Made by a program: the position numbers and the translations under genes. The notes beneath the pieces are model-generated. The model was not told the origin of the DNA and did no database searches. It saw only the letters and a list, made by a program, of their open reading frames with translations. DNA of 64,000 bases from Mycoplasma sp. 1018B (GTDB lineage: Bacteria; Bacillota_I; Bacilli_A; Mycoplasmatales; Metamycoplasmataceae), in the NCBI RefSeq assembly GCF_024582675.1, contig NZ_CP102084.1, positions 496,001 to 560,000 of the forward strand. Reading direction: 5' to 3'. Positions 1 to 11,312 of the stretch are shown here, piece after piece (the first letter of the stretch is position 1; every line of letters starts with the position of its first letter).

Positions 1-255
1 GGTTGTGCTTTTTTTATAGCTTCAAGCGATATTTTAATAAAACAAATTATTAATAAAAATTTAAATGAAATTCATTATATATTAAATTTATTCGAAAAAT
101 TAATTTTGGGAGATGAATTACTTAGCGAAACCGAGAAAGAAGAATTAAAAGAGTTGATGATTTTCGAAAATGTCAAAACACATTTTAATAGAACGCATTG
201 TTGTTTAATGTTGCAACGTTTATTAAAAAATGAATTAAATAATAAAAATGAATAA
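1..255 (+). CDS. sufU: SufU/IscU-like Fe-S cluster scaffold protein, C-terminal part
   Basis: The frame is open from base 1 to a TAA at 253-255; the gene starts upstream of the window. The 84 visible residues resemble the C-terminal half of SufU: a GCAFFIASSDIL segment (family pattern GCAxSxAS, with a ligand cysteine), a helical stretch, then FNRTHCCLMLQRLL, which matches the RIKCATLAW cysteine region. SufU accepts sulfur from the cysteine desulfurase SufS in Fe-S cluster assembly in the cytosol; sufS would be expected just upstream. The stop overlaps the dinB start by 8 bp, suggesting translational coupling. The assignment rests on a short fragment. Confidence 0.72.
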   Translation, partial: GCAFFIASSDILIKQIINKNLNEIHYILNLFEKLILGDELLSETEKEELKELMIFENVKTHFNRTHCCLMLQRLLKNELNNKNE

Positions 256-1528
256 AATAATTTTTCATATAGATTTTGATTCATATTTTGTAAGCGCTCA
301 TAGATCTAAAAATCCCTTTTTAAATAATAAACCTGTTGCAATAGGAAAGAAAACATATAAATCAATAGTAACTTCAATAAGTTATGAATTAAAAAAATTA
401 GGAATTAAAGCAGGAGATCCAGTTAATTTAGTAATTAATAAAGAACCAAAAACTATTTTTATTCAACCAGATTTTAATCTTTATTTAGAAATATCTAATA
501 ATATTTTTGAATATTTAGCCATTAAATATTCAAAAAAAATTGAAATTTATTCAATTGATGAATGTTGAATAGATATAACTAATAATTTAAAGAATAAATC
601 AGCATTTCAAATGGCAAAAGAAATACAAAATAATATAATGAAATTTTTTAAAATTCCTATTTCAATTGGTATATCCTATAATAAATTTTTTGCTAAAATG
701 GCTACTACTTTAGCAAAACCCTTTGGCATAAAAGAAATCAATGTTTTAAATTTTAAAGAACAATTGTGAAATTTAGATTTAAAAGAATATTTTGGTATAG
801 GCAAGGCATTATTACCTAAATTAAATCAATTAAATATATGAACAATAAAAGATCTTGCTATACAAAATCCTTATAATCCTTTATTATATTCTATTTTAAA
901 ATCAAAAACAAAAATTTTAATTGATCAAGCTAATGGTACAGCTGATGATGTAATTAATACTAATAATAATCATCCTAAAAGTATAGGAGTGGATTTAACG
1001 TTTGATCATTATGATTATGATAAAAATGATTTAATTAATATTTTAAAAGAAATAACAAATAAGATATGTTTGAAGGCACAAAAAAACGATTTAGTTAGTG
1101 ATACGATTTATATTAATTTTCGTTATATGGACAAAAAATGAAAAGGTAAACAATACAAATTAACAACATATTCAAATGAATTTAATTATATTTTTAAATA
1201 TGTTTCGATATTATTTGAACAAATGTATCAAAATCAAAAACTAAAAGGTATAGGAGTTAAAATTTTAAATGTAAAAGATATTGATTTGGTGTCCATTCCT
1301 ATTCCTTTATTTGGTAAAGAAAATAATAACAATTATAACAATACAAAAATAAATAATCAAAAAACTAAAAAAATAAAAAATATAGTTCAATTAATTAATA
1401 AAAAAACAAATAGTTCAGTAACTTATTTAGCTTCAAAATTAGAAACTAATTCTAAATTATTAAAAAAACAAACTAGATTTTTTAGTGAAAATAGTTATGA
1501 AAATACAATATATAAGGATAAAAAATGA
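248..1528 (+). CDS. dinB: Y-family DNA polymerase (DinB/UmuC-type, Pol IV-like)
   Basis: A 426-residue protein read with UGA as Trp (first at 566-568). It starts with the Y-family motif IIFHIDFDSYFVS (first metal-binding Asp) and has YSIDECW near residue 105 (the SIDE motif with catalytic Asp-Glu) and GISYNKFFAKMATTLAKP. A helix-hairpin-helix region (YFGIGKALLPKL) and a little-finger region follow. The C-terminus is Lys/Asn-rich. The family performs error-prone translesion synthesis. The ATG at 248 overlaps the sufU end, and the gene end overlaps the nadD start (ATG 1525), so it lies in a tight operon. Whether it is Pol IV or a more divergent UmuC-like enzyme is not settled. Confidence 0.88.
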
Positions 1529-2628
1529 AAATAGCATTATTTGGTGGATCATTTAACCCAATACATTCTGGACATATAAAAATAGCAGAATTGGCTATTA
1601 AAGAATTGAGTTTAGATAAATTAATATTTATCCCAACTGCAACTAATCCTTTCAAGAAAAAACAAAAAAACGTTTCTGCAGTAGATAGAATAAATATGAT
1701 TAAACTAGCGATTGAAAATAAAGAAAAAATGACTGTTTCAGATTTTGAAACTAAAAGAGGTGGTATTAGTTATACTTTTGAAACCATTAGATATTTTAAA
1801 AAGAAATATCCTAATGAAGAATTATTTTTTATAATGGGTAGTGATTTGTTAGGCAAATTACATAAATGAGAATTTATTGAGGAAATAGCATCAAGTGTTC
1901 AACTTGTAGTTTTTAAAAGAACTAAAAAAATAGCAAAAGAAAATATTAAAAAATATAGTATAAAAGTTTTAAATAATCCCTTATTTTTTGAATCTTCCAC
2001 AGCTATTAGAAATGGCGCTTTAGAGCAAACTCCAAAAAAAGTGAACGAATACATTGGTAAAAATTATTTATATGCTTTTGAATTAGTTCATATGATACTT
2101 AAAAAAGATCCTAAAAGAGCAAAACATTGTGTAGCTGCTGCAGAATTTGCTGTTAAATTAGCAAAAGTTTTAAAATATGATGCTAAAGTTGCTTATCATG
2201 CTGGACTTTTTCATGATATTGCTAAAAGATTTAATCAGGAATATTCATATCAATTAATCAAAAAATATACTAAAAACTATAATCAAAATAACTATCCTGC
2301 TCATGTTTTACATCAAATATGTGGTGCTTTGTGAATAGAAAAAATTTATAAAAATAATAATCAGGATTTAATTAGAGCAATAAAAGTTCACACCACTTTA
2401 GATTTAGAATTAACATTATTAGACAAAATAATTTTTGTTGCAGATAAAATTTGTGATGGTAGAGCTTTTGAAGGAGTACAAAAATTAAGAAAATTAGCAC
2501 TAGAAAATTTTGATTTGGCTTTTGCTAAAATTGTCAAATTAAATTATGAATTTAATATTAAAAAAGGCATCAAACTATCATCAGAAGCTGAAAATATTTA
2601 TCAAAAATGGATGTTAAAAAATGAATAA
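1525..2628 (+). CDS. nadD: Nicotinate-nucleotide adenylyltransferase fused to an HD-domain hydrolase (NadD-YqeK type)
   Basis: One 367-residue frame with UGA-Trp at 1867-1869 and 2332-2334. Residues 1-175 are NadD: GGSFNPIHSGH (nucleotidyltransferase HxGH motif), FIMGSDLL and ESSTAIRNG (SSTxxR motif). From about residue 185 an HD domain follows: AKHCVAAAEFA, HAGLFHDIAKRF (the HD pair), HTTLD and FVADKICDGR, resembling YqeK, a diadenosine tetraphosphate hydrolase in Firmicutes. NadD adenylates nicotinate mononucleotide in NAD synthesis. In Bacillus nadD and yqeK are separate neighbouring genes; here no stop separates them. Similar fusions are annotated in mycoplasmas. The activity of the HD half is inferred. 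Confidence 0.9.
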
Positions 2629-3397
2629 TAACAATTTAATAAGAATACAAAAATTAATAGCGCAAAGTGGTTTTTGTTCCCGTAGAAAAGCAGAAGAATT
2701 AATTCTAGCTAAAAAAATAAAAGTTAATGGATCTTTAGCTCAAATTGGACAATTAGTTTCTGTAAATGATCAAATTACAATAAATAATCAAATAATTAAT
2801 TTAAATAATCAAAATAACTTTGTTTACTTTTTGTTAAACAAACCTAAAAAAACAATCACCACTACTAAAGATCCCTTCAAAAGAAAAACGGTCATAGATT
2901 TAATTGATATACCTTATAGAATTGTTCCAGTTGGCAGATTAGATTATGATACAACAGGCGTGTTATTATTAACAAATGATTTAGAAATGGTAAATAAACT
3001 AAGTCATCCTAAATATGAAATTAAACGTATTTATCGTGCTAGAATAAATGAACCATTAACATTAAAGGAGTTTAAACTAATTAACAAAGAAGTTTTAGTT
3101 AATGGAAAAATTTCAAAACAAATTGTTGATCAAGTAGCTGATAAATCTTACACTGTAGAATTACACGTTGGTTCTTATCATCATATAAAAGAATTATTTA
3201 AAGTATTTAATAAAAAAGTTATAAATTTAAAGAGAATTCAATATGCTAATTTAACAACTGAAAAAATACCTGAAGGTTATTATAGAAAATTAAAATTAAA
3301 AGAAATTAAAGATTTAAAAACAATTATAAGAATACAAGAAGAAAGACTAAAAAAAATTAATGAAAAAAAGAAAATTAATGAAATTTTTAGTAAGTAG
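2621..3397 (+). CDS. RsuA/RluB-family pseudouridine synthase
   Basis: A 258-residue protein with an N-terminal S4 RNA-binding domain (RIQKLIAQSGFCSRRKAEELI, residues about 8-28) followed by a pseudouridine synthase domain. The catalytic motif VGRLDYDTTGVLLLTND has the conserved Asp that attacks the uridine. This family modifies rRNA; the S4 plus RsuA-type layout fits RluB (23S) or RsuA (16S), and I cannot choose between them. It overlaps the end of nadD by 8 bp, and the next lipoprotein gene begins inside its 3' end, so the three genes are likely co-transcribed. The C-terminal tail is very Lys/Glu-rich. Confidence 0.86.
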   Translation: MNNNNLIRIQKLIAQSGFCSRRKAEELILAKKIKVNGSLAQIGQLVSVNDQITINNQIINLNNQNNFVYFLLNKPKKTITTTKDPFKRKTVIDLIDIPYRIVPVGRLDYDTTGVLLLTNDLEMVNKLSHPKYEIKRIYRARINEPLTLKEFKLINKEVLVNGKISKQIVDQVADKSYTVELHVGSYHHIKELFKVFNKKVINLKRIQYANLTTEKIPEGYYRKLKLKEIKDLKTIIRIQEERLKKINEKKKINEIFSK

Positions 3398-4472
3398 CAC
3401 ATTAATATTTCCTACTTTAATAGCAGCTAAATGTCAAAGTAGTTTTTATGATACTAATCAAGTTTTAGAAGCACAATATAGTCAAGAAATGCATCAATTA
3501 GTTATGCAATATAGAAATAATTATCAAGAAATAAAAGATTTTTTTGATTTAAATAATATTAATAAAAATCATGCTTTGACTTTTTTTGAAACCAGAAGAA
3601 AAAATAGTAAAAACATCAGTAGTTTTTTAGTTAAAAATTTAATTGATAATATTGAAATATCAAATATTTTAAAACAAGACAATCAATCAAAAGATATAGG
3701 ATATTATGAAAATCAAAAATGAATTTCTCTTAAAGAAACAATGCATACAATAATAGAAGATTTAAGTCTAAATGAAAATGATTTTCAGTCTAATTTTTTA
3801 GCATATGTGGATCGTTTTGAAAAAATAAACAAAGAAATGTATAGTATCATCGAAGACGCAGCTAAAGGTTTTAACAATTGACAAGTTAGCAAATTCTTAA
3901 ATTTATTTTTAAATGATGATAATAATGACTGACCACTTTTTAATAAAGCAAAAAACAAAATTGAAGAGCGATTAATTTTTAAAGATCATATTAATAGTTT
4001 TATTTTAAATTTAGAATTAGAATTAGAAAATAAAATTTTTAATAAACAATTGAAAAATATTGATTATAGTAAGTTAGGATTTTTGCCTAATAGTGATAAT
4101 ACTTTTGGACATTTACACGCCATTATAAATTTATGAAATGAATGAAATAGTATGACGTTTTTTTACTATGAGAATGATATTATTCAAACTGATAATAATA
4201 ATCAAATTATAAAAATTAATAATTTTGTAAATGATTTCAAAAATTTAAATTCTAAAAATAATTCAATAATTATTAAAAATATTGAAAATCAACAAGAATT
4301 TAAATTGTCTGAATTTATTAAACAATTAGAAATTATTTTAAATGAAAATCCAATTGAAATTTTTAACAATAAAAATGAAAAAGATATTTTTACAAATACT
4401 CTTTTAATACCATTTGAAAATCTTTTAAAAATAGCTAAACAAATAAATTTATTAACTAAAAATTTGGATTAA
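3360..4472 (+). CDS. Putative lipoprotein of unknown function
   Basis: A 370-residue protein with UGA-Trp codons. The N-terminus has basic residues, a hydrophobic stretch and a cysteine (FPTLIAAKC, Cys25 from ATG 3360), a signal peptidase II-like site, although Lys at -1 is unusual. An alternative ATG at 3378 leaves the signal sequence intact. The rest is hydrophilic, predicted helical and rich in Asn, Lys and Glu, with no domain I recognise. It would be anchored on the outer face of the membrane. The start lies 38 bp inside the upstream pseudouridine synthase gene. A hairpin terminator follows the stop and faces the convergent protease gene. Confidence 0.7.
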
Positions 4473-4474
4473 CA

Positions 4475-4503
4475 AAAAAATAGCAAATTTTGCTATTTTT
4501 TTT
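4475..4503. terminator. Hairpin terminator, bidirectional
   Basis: AAATAGCAAA pairs with TTTGCTATTT almost without a loop. A T-run follows on the plus strand and an A-run precedes it, so it can serve the lipoprotein gene (+) and the protease gene (-), whose stops lie on either side. Confidence 0.7.
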
Positions 4504-4506
4504 AAT

Positions 4507-6750
4507 TTAAAATCCTTCAGGGAAAAGAGCAGTTGTTTTATCATTAGTATTATCAAAACCAATGGCAAACATTACTCTTAAATTACTACGATATGAATCT
4601 TTTTGTTTTGGATATAAACTGTTATTAGTAGAATCAATAAGATTATAAGCATAAGTTACAAAACTATTATCAATGTTTGCAACATCGGTTGATAGTAAAA
4701 ATGGAGCAAATCCTGAAGAACCAAGCAAATCACCGGCTTGAGTTCTTGAGCTAATAACATTGTAAATTCCAACCATTTGTCCAAAATCATTATAAACTAA
4801 TGATCCTGAAGCACCATAATAAAGAGAAGAAAAACTAATTGTATAATTTGGTCCATATGATGCTCCAACTAAATTATTAAATGCTGTATCTAATCTAAAT
4901 TGATATGCATCCGCAGTGAAACTGCTTTGGTTTGCTCCATAAGCAAATCTTTCATTAAAAGGTGGTAAAAAATCATTAGTTTGATTATTATTACGTTCAA
5001 GTGGATTATTATGTGAAAATCTAGTCACATTATTTAATCTTGGATATCCAGCTATATATAAATCTTGTGCGTTAGATAATGCAAATTCATATATGCCATC
5101 TTTTTTATTCATATTTTTAAATTTAGAATAATAATCTAAAGTTTGCATATACTTAGAAATATTTTTATCTTGATTTGGTAATTCATTTGTGTCTGCAAGT
5201 CTTTTTAAATATTTATCAAGTGCACTAGTTGCATCATTAATTCATTTTTTAAAAGTTTCATCAGTTTTTTCTAAATCTATATCTATTGAAAAAACAGCAA
5301 AATCAACATATAAATTAGGATTTTCTCCTTGTGTTTTTCAATTTTGATATTTTGTTTGATAATTAGTATCTCATGAATTAAGTTTCAAATAATTTTCAGC
5401 TTTTTCTTTAAAAACTGTTTTTAATTTTTCCTTATATGCTGCTGTTGCTTCTTCTTTCATAAAATCAATGGCAGCAAAAATTAAAGTAGGATTACTTAAT
5501 GCTTGAGTTTTAGTAGTTCTTCATTTAGTTTCCCCAAAACCTACATTTGATGAACCAGTCATTTTATCGCTATTAGTATAATAACTAACTAATCCGCTTG
5601 TTTCTAAGGTATTATTTGCTAAAGTTTCTAATTTAGGATTAGCAGCTTTACCTAATGCAATACCTACTAAAGTATTACCGGTAGGATCAACATATTGAGG
5701 AAATTTTTTACTATTTTCTTCACTTAAAGTATTTGCAAAATTATTTAAAACATGAATATTAGATGCTAAAAATAGTTTTAATTTGTTACTATTAGATTTT
5801 GATCTATGATAATCTAATAATCAAGCAGTACCTTGACCACTAGCAACATCTACACTTCCAGATTTTTCATGAAACAAAGTTTGAATAGAAAAAGAACGAT
5901 CATATATTTCTTGATATATTTCGTGAGCATTAACTTTTTTATATTTGCTTACATAATCAGGATATTTATGATATTGACTAACGTTAGGTCTAATAAATTG
6001 AAAATTAGGTGGAAGAGTAGGAATGATAGGTTTATTTTCTTTTTCTTCTTCTTTTTTGTCATTGTTAGTATTTGTTTGTAAATATTTATCTGCTTCTTGA
6101 ATTAAAGCAACAAGTATTTGATTATGATTAACAACATCACTTTTGCTTGATTGATTATTCAAAAGATTATCAGCTTTATTTAATGCTTGTGTAATTTTTT
6201 CATTCAAGACTTTATTTTCTTTTAATTTTTCATTTAATTGATAACCTGCTAATGTATCTTTATAACTTTTTAAGTTATTTAAATCATTTTCATTTGCAAA
6301 TTCGATTTGATTATTATTTTTTTCTTCTTTTGTATTTGAATTATCTTTTTCAGTAGATTTTGAAATATTATTTTCATCTGAATTTGAATTATTTGGCGAT
6401 AAACTGGCTAAATAATTTTTAACATTTTCAATGTTTGTGTCAAATTCTTGATTTAAGTTTATAAATTCAGCAATAGTGGTTTTGTTATTTTTAATAAAAG
6501 TGCTTGCTTTATTTAAAAATGACGTTATAGATCTATACAAATTATTATCATTTGCTAATTTAGTTAAATTTTCCTGTCTTAATTTATATAATTCTTGATA
6601 TTTAGTTTGTGAAATTTGTCTTTGATTATTTAAATCATTATTATTTTCATTGTTATTGTTATTTTCACATGCCACAATAGAAAATATTCCTATAGTAGAT
6701 GTTAAAGTGCTCAAAGGCAATAAAATTTTTTTAAATTTGGTACTTTTCAT
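4507..6750 (-). CDS. DUF31/MIP-like serine protease lipoprotein
   Basis: A 747-residue protein, continuous with UGA as Trp. It has a lipoprotein signal (IGIFSIVAC, Cys28), then a low-complexity Asn/Glu/Lys region to about residue 240. The C-terminal half looks like the DUF31 serine peptidase family, which includes the Mycoplasma immunoglobulin protease MIP. Motifs are GQGTAWLLDY near 305-314, LASNIHV (probable catalytic His333), YVDFAVFSID (probable Asp near 483) and YYGASGSLVYNDFGQMVGIYN (GxSGS, probable Ser648). MIP works with the antibody-binding protein MIB, which is not adjacent here (the upstream gene is secA), so the substrate is unknown. The -10 box lies 6 bp before the ATG, suggesting a leaderless transcript. 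Confidence 0.82.
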
Positions 6751-6756
6751 AATAAA

Positions 6757-6762
6757 ATTATA
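6757..6762 (-). promoter_or_regulatory. -10 box of the DUF31 protease gene, probably leaderless
   Basis: TATAAT on the minus strand lies exactly 6 nt before the ATG at 6750. Transcription would start at or next to the start codon, and there is no Shine-Dalgarno sequence. The same spacing occurs before the GNAT gene. Confidence 0.5.
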
Positions 6763-6777
6763 ATTAATTTAAAATAA

Positions 6778-6806
6778 AAAAACAAAATTCTATGAATTTT
6801 GTTTTT
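6778..6806 (-). terminator. secA terminator
   Basis: A 13-bp perfect stem (AAAAACAAAATTC with GAATTTTGTTTTT, loop TAT) followed on the minus strand by a T-run. It spans the secA stop codon and lies just before the protease promoter. Confidence 0.75.
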
Positions 6807-9333
6807 CATTTTTTTCTGAATTAATTTCATTATTATCAAACATTTGAGTCTGTTTTTTTAAATTATAATAAGTTTCTAATAAATAAGTTTCTCTCTCGTC
6901 ATCACTTTGGCCTAAACTTAAAACTACCATAGATTGAATTTGTTGAAATAATGGATCGGCTTGAATTTCGGGACTGATCATCGATTTTCTACCTAAACGA
7001 TCATTTAAAATAATTTGGCAAGTATCATAAGCTATATTATCCAACATGGTATAAAACATTTTAGTTCCTTCGTCAGTATACATTTGATAAGGATTTTTTT
7101 GTGCGTATTGAACTAAATTAATATTTGAACGTAATTTATCCATGCCATCAATATGATTTTGTCAATAACGATCTATAGTTGATAATAAATAATGTTTTTC
7201 TAAACTTAAAAATATATTATCATCCATAGTATTATTTTTAGCATTAGTTTCTCATTCTTTAAAATTAAGTAAAAATTTTTCAAGTAAATATTCACTTAAT
7301 TCATTATCTGAAATTTTTCTTAATTTTTTATATTCAAGTTGAAATTCTGGTTTAAATAAGTTAAAGAAATTACTATTAATATAACTAACTAAATTTTCAT
7401 AATCTAAATGATTATTTTGTAATTTTAAATCAGAATTATTTAAAATTACTTTTACGACATTATTAAACATTCTTTCAATGATAAAAGATACGTTATTATT
7501 GGTTAAAATTAAATCTCTTTGAGCATAAAATAAATCTCTTTGTTGTCTAATAACATCATCATAGTGTAAAACACTTTTTCTACTATCATAATTGAAACCT
7601 TCAATTTTCTTTTGAGCATGTTTGAAGCCAAATTGTAAATTCTTATTGGTAATTTCTTTATTGCCTTCTTTTTCATAAGCTTTTTTAAATTCTTCATAAT
7701 TAGAAAAACGTTGCATCAATTGATCATCTAAAGAAACATAAAATTTAGAAACGCCCGGATCTCCTTGTCTACCAGATCTACCTCTTAATTGATTATCAAT
7801 TCTACGGCTTTCAGCACGATCTGTTCCAATAACATATAATCCACCTAATTCAATAGCTTCTCTTGAAGGTTTAATATCAGTTCCTCTACCTGCCATATTA
7901 GTAGCAATAGTTACAGATTTAACTTGTCCAGCTTGAGAAATAATTTCAGCTTCAGAAGCATTTTGTTTTGCGTTTAACACAGTGTGAGGAATATTAGCTT
8001 TTTCTAAATAGTAATGTAATTCTTCAGAATCTTCAATTTGAGCTGTTCCAATTAAAACAGGTTGTCCTTTATCATATAATTGTTTAACTTTATTAGTAAC
8101 AGCAATTCATTTGGCTTGTGAATTGGCAAAAATAGCATCAGGCAAATCTCTTCTTTTTATTGGTTTATTAGTAGGCACAGGATTAACTCTCATATTATAA
8201 ATATCAATAAATTCTTGTTCTTCTGTTTTAGCCGTTCCTGTCATGCCACATAGTTTATCAAACATTCTAAAGAAATTTTGATAAGTAATAGTTGCTAAAG
8301 TTTTAGTTTCTGGTTCAATTTTAACCATTTCTTTAGCTTGTAAAGCTTGTTGCAATCCTTCAGAATATGCGCGCCCTTCCATTATTCTGCCTGTGAATGC
8401 ATCAACTAATTCAATTTTGCCTTCTCTAACAATATATTCAACATTGTTTTTCATTACTTTATGAGCTCTTAAAGCATTTTGAACTCTATGAACAATTTCA
8501 GAATTTTCTATATCATATAAATTATTAATTTTAAAATAATTATTAGCCTTGTTTATACCACTATAAGTCAAAGAAATTGCTTTAGATTCTTCATCGATTT
8601 CATAATCATTTTGATTTAAAATTCTCACAAATTGATCCGCTAAATAATATAAATGAGTATCAGAACCTTCGCCACCAGAAATAATTAAAGGTGTTTTTGC
8701 TTCATCGATTAAAATTGAATCAGCTTCATCGATTAAACAAAAAAATAATCCTCTTTGTACTTTTTCAGCCAAAGTATTTACCATATTATCTCTTAAATAA
8801 TCAAATCCTAATTCAGAATGCACGGAATAAGTAATATCACATTGATAAGCTTTTCTTTTATCTTCAGGATTCATTTGCGCTTTATTAATACCAACTGTTA
8901 AACCTAAGAAATTAAAAACTTCTCCCATTTCTAAAGCATCACGTTCACTCAAATATTCATTAACTGTAGAAACAATTGCTCCTTTACCATATAATGCATT
9001 TAAATAAACTGGAGCTATAGAAGTAATAGTTTTTCCTTCACCTGTTTTCATTTCAGCAATACTACTTAAATCTAATAAAACTCCACCAATCATTTGTACA
9101 TCGTATGGTCTTTTACCTAAAACTCTTTTTGTAGCTTCTCTTGCTACTGCAAAAATTTCCGGTCTAATTTTATCTATATTTTCCTCATTAGCTAAACGAA
9201 TTTTAAATTGTTCAGTTTTATTTCTTAATTCTTCATTAGATAACTTAGCAATAATAGGTTCATAATCATTAATTTTTTTTAATGTTTTTTCTGCAATTCT
9301 CATTTCAGTCGATTTGATATTTAAAAAATTCAT
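6790..9333 (-). CDS. secA: Preprotein translocase ATPase SecA
   Basis: An 847-residue protein with UGA-Trp codons. Motor motifs are clear: AEMKTGEGKTITS (Walker A), CLIDEADSILIDEA (Walker B/DEAD), MTGTAKTEE, TIATNMAGRGTDIK and QLRGRSGRQGDPG (arginine-finger region). SecA drives proteins through SecYEG at the membrane; secY is also in this window (26662-28113). The C-terminus ends in a Lys/Glu/Asn-rich tail and lacks the cysteine zinc-binding tail of many bacterial SecAs, as in other mollicutes. The gene has its own short upstream region after the terminator of the gpmI unit, and a strong terminator after its stop. Confidence 0.97.
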
Positions 9334-9376
9334 AGTATTTTAATTTTACCTAAATTATGATAAAGAAAAATAAAAA

Positions 9377-9395
9377 ACGAAGTAAAAGACTTCGT
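9377..9395 (-). terminator. Terminator after the gpmI unit
   Basis: ACGAAGT pairs with ACTTCGT (5-nt loop), followed on the minus strand by a T-rich run. It lies directly after the stop of the 137-residue unknown gene and before secA. Confidence 0.7.
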
Positions 9396-9398
9396 ATT

Positions 9399-9812
9399 TT
9401 AATATTTATTACTATTTTTTTGTCTTTCTAATTTTTGAGCTAATTGTTGTTTTTCTAAAGGTAATTTAATACGATATAAATAATCTTTAATAGCTTCATT
9501 AAAACCATCTTGTTCTAAACGAGAAGTATAATATTTATAATTTAAATTTTTAATTGAAGGATAAGTATATGAAAAAGCAAATTTATTAATAAAATCTTTT
9601 TTAAATAAATTATTTGCTAACAACATAACATAATCTAAATTAATATTTTTTTCTTTTAAATAATTTAAAATTTTATCTTTATCTTTATAATTATTAACAA
9701 TTAAAAATTCTATATTATTAGTTTCTTTTATATTTATTCAATTATTAATTTTTTCCAAAGATTTATTGTGTAATATTATAATTGCTTTAATTTCTTTTTC
9801 TTTGTTATTCAT
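9399..9812 (-). CDS. Small protein of unknown function (137 aa)
   Basis: The ATG at 9812 directly follows the gpmI stop, so the two are co-transcribed and probably translationally coupled. There is one UGA-Trp codon. The N-terminal part (IKAIIILHNKSLEKINNW, IEFLIVNNYKD) alternates hydrophobic strands and helices like a small Rossmann-type fold. The stretch MLLANNLFKKDFINKF followed by YPSI faintly recalls the core of formyltransferases such as PurN, but I see no GxGxxG-type or catalytic Asn-His-Asp motif. The C-terminus is charged (QQLAQKLERQKNSNKY). There is no signal peptide or membrane segment. I do not recognise the family. Confidence 0.6.
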
Positions 9813-11312
9813 CTATTTGATTATTAAACTTTCATGTGTCATTTCTTCAGATTTTTCAATATTCATATAATCCAATATTGTAGGGGCGATATTAGCTAAA
9901 ATACCATTTTTTAATTGTAAATTTTTATCACTTGTTATTAACATAACAGGACTTTTTGTATGTTTTGTAGCTGGATTACCATTTTCATCTTCCGTAATTT
10001 CTGCATTTCCATGATCCGCAGTGATAAAAATAGTTATATTTTGTTTTTCTGCTCAAGTTCACAAACGTTGAATCTCTTTATCTAATACTTCTATTGCTTT
10101 TATTGTCGCTTTTAAATTACCTGTATGACCTACCATATCAGGATTTGCAAAATTCATAATTGTCAAATCATAATCTGCTGCATTATTTATTAATTCATCA
10201 ACTATTTCTTTAGCTGACATTTGTGGTTCATCCGCATAACTATTAACTTTTAAAGATGGCACCATAATTCTTTTAGAATTTTTATATTCTACATCTATAC
10301 CACCATCCATAAAAAAAGTCACATGAGCATATTTTTGTGTTTCTGCAACTCTTAATTGTTTTAAATTATTTTTTTCTAAAACTTTACCAATGGGGTTAAC
10401 TACTTTCATTTCTTCAAAAGCTATTTGAGTATTTAAACCTTCATATTTCATCATCGAAACAAAATTATTTAATTTAACTAAATGTTTAGCTTTTACTTGA
10501 TAAAGATTTGAATCAATAAACAAATGAGTTAATTGTCTTGCGCGATCAGGTCTAAAATTGAAAAAGATTATCGAATCATTATTTTCTATGAATTTTGCAT
10601 TTAAATTAGATGCAGGAATTAAAAATTCATCTGTTCTATTATTTGAATATTCATTATTAATATAATCAATTGCATTTGTAAAAGTTACATCAGATAAACC
10701 CAACATTGCATTATAGTGTTGTTCTACTCTATCAAACATTTTATCTCTATCCATGCCATAAAATCTTCCACCTAATGAAGCAATTTTATATGAATATTTT
10801 TTGCATAATTGATCAACTTTATTTAAAGAATTTAAAATTGATTTTGGCGCTACGTCTCTGCCATCACCAAATAAATGTAATGAAACATTTTTTACTTTAT
10901 TTTCATATGCTAAATGCATTAATTCAAATAAATGATTTTCATCTGAATGCACACCGCCGTTGCTTAATAAGCCAATTAAATGTAAAGTAGTATTATTTTT
11001 TTTAACATCTTCAAAAACATTTAAAAAAACTTTGTTTTTATGAAATTCTTTTGTTTTAATTTGTTGATTAATTAATGATAATCCTGTGTAAACAATTCTA
11101 CCTGCTCCTATGTTTAAATGACCTACTTCAGAATTGCCCATTTGATCAGTCGGTAAACCTACATATTCGCCGCTTGCTTGAATAATAGAATTAGGATAAT
11201 TAGTAAATAAATTATCAAAAAAGGCGGTGTTAGCTTGTTTAAAAGCATTTCCTTGTTTTTCCTTACGTAATCCTAAACCGTCAATAACAACTAAAATCAC
11301 TTTTTTATTCAT
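9813..11312 (-). CDS. gpmI: 2,3-bisphosphoglycerate-independent phosphoglycerate mutase
   Basis: A 499-residue protein of the alkaline-phosphatase superfamily, the usual size for iPGM. Motifs include VILVVIDGLGLR (first metal Asp), QMGNSEVGHLNIGAGR (catalytic Ser), LHLFGDGRDVAP, NFRPDRARQLTH, NFANPDMVGHTGN and, after a UGA-Trp, TADHGNAEI. It interconverts 3- and 2-phosphoglycerate in glycolysis, a main ATP source for mollicutes, using two metal ions. It is transcribed divergently from dnaX, and the 137-residue unknown gene follows without a gap. Confidence 0.97.

Noticed and set aside
6621-6680. Short tandem TTATT-like repeat as a phase-variable switch in the DUF31 gene
   Set aside because: It encodes an irregular poly-Asn stretch with mixed codons, not a uniform repeat; slippage control is not supported.
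10706-10990. Plus-strand frame inside gpmI
   Set aside because: It is antisense to conserved gpmI motifs and encodes no recognisable protein.
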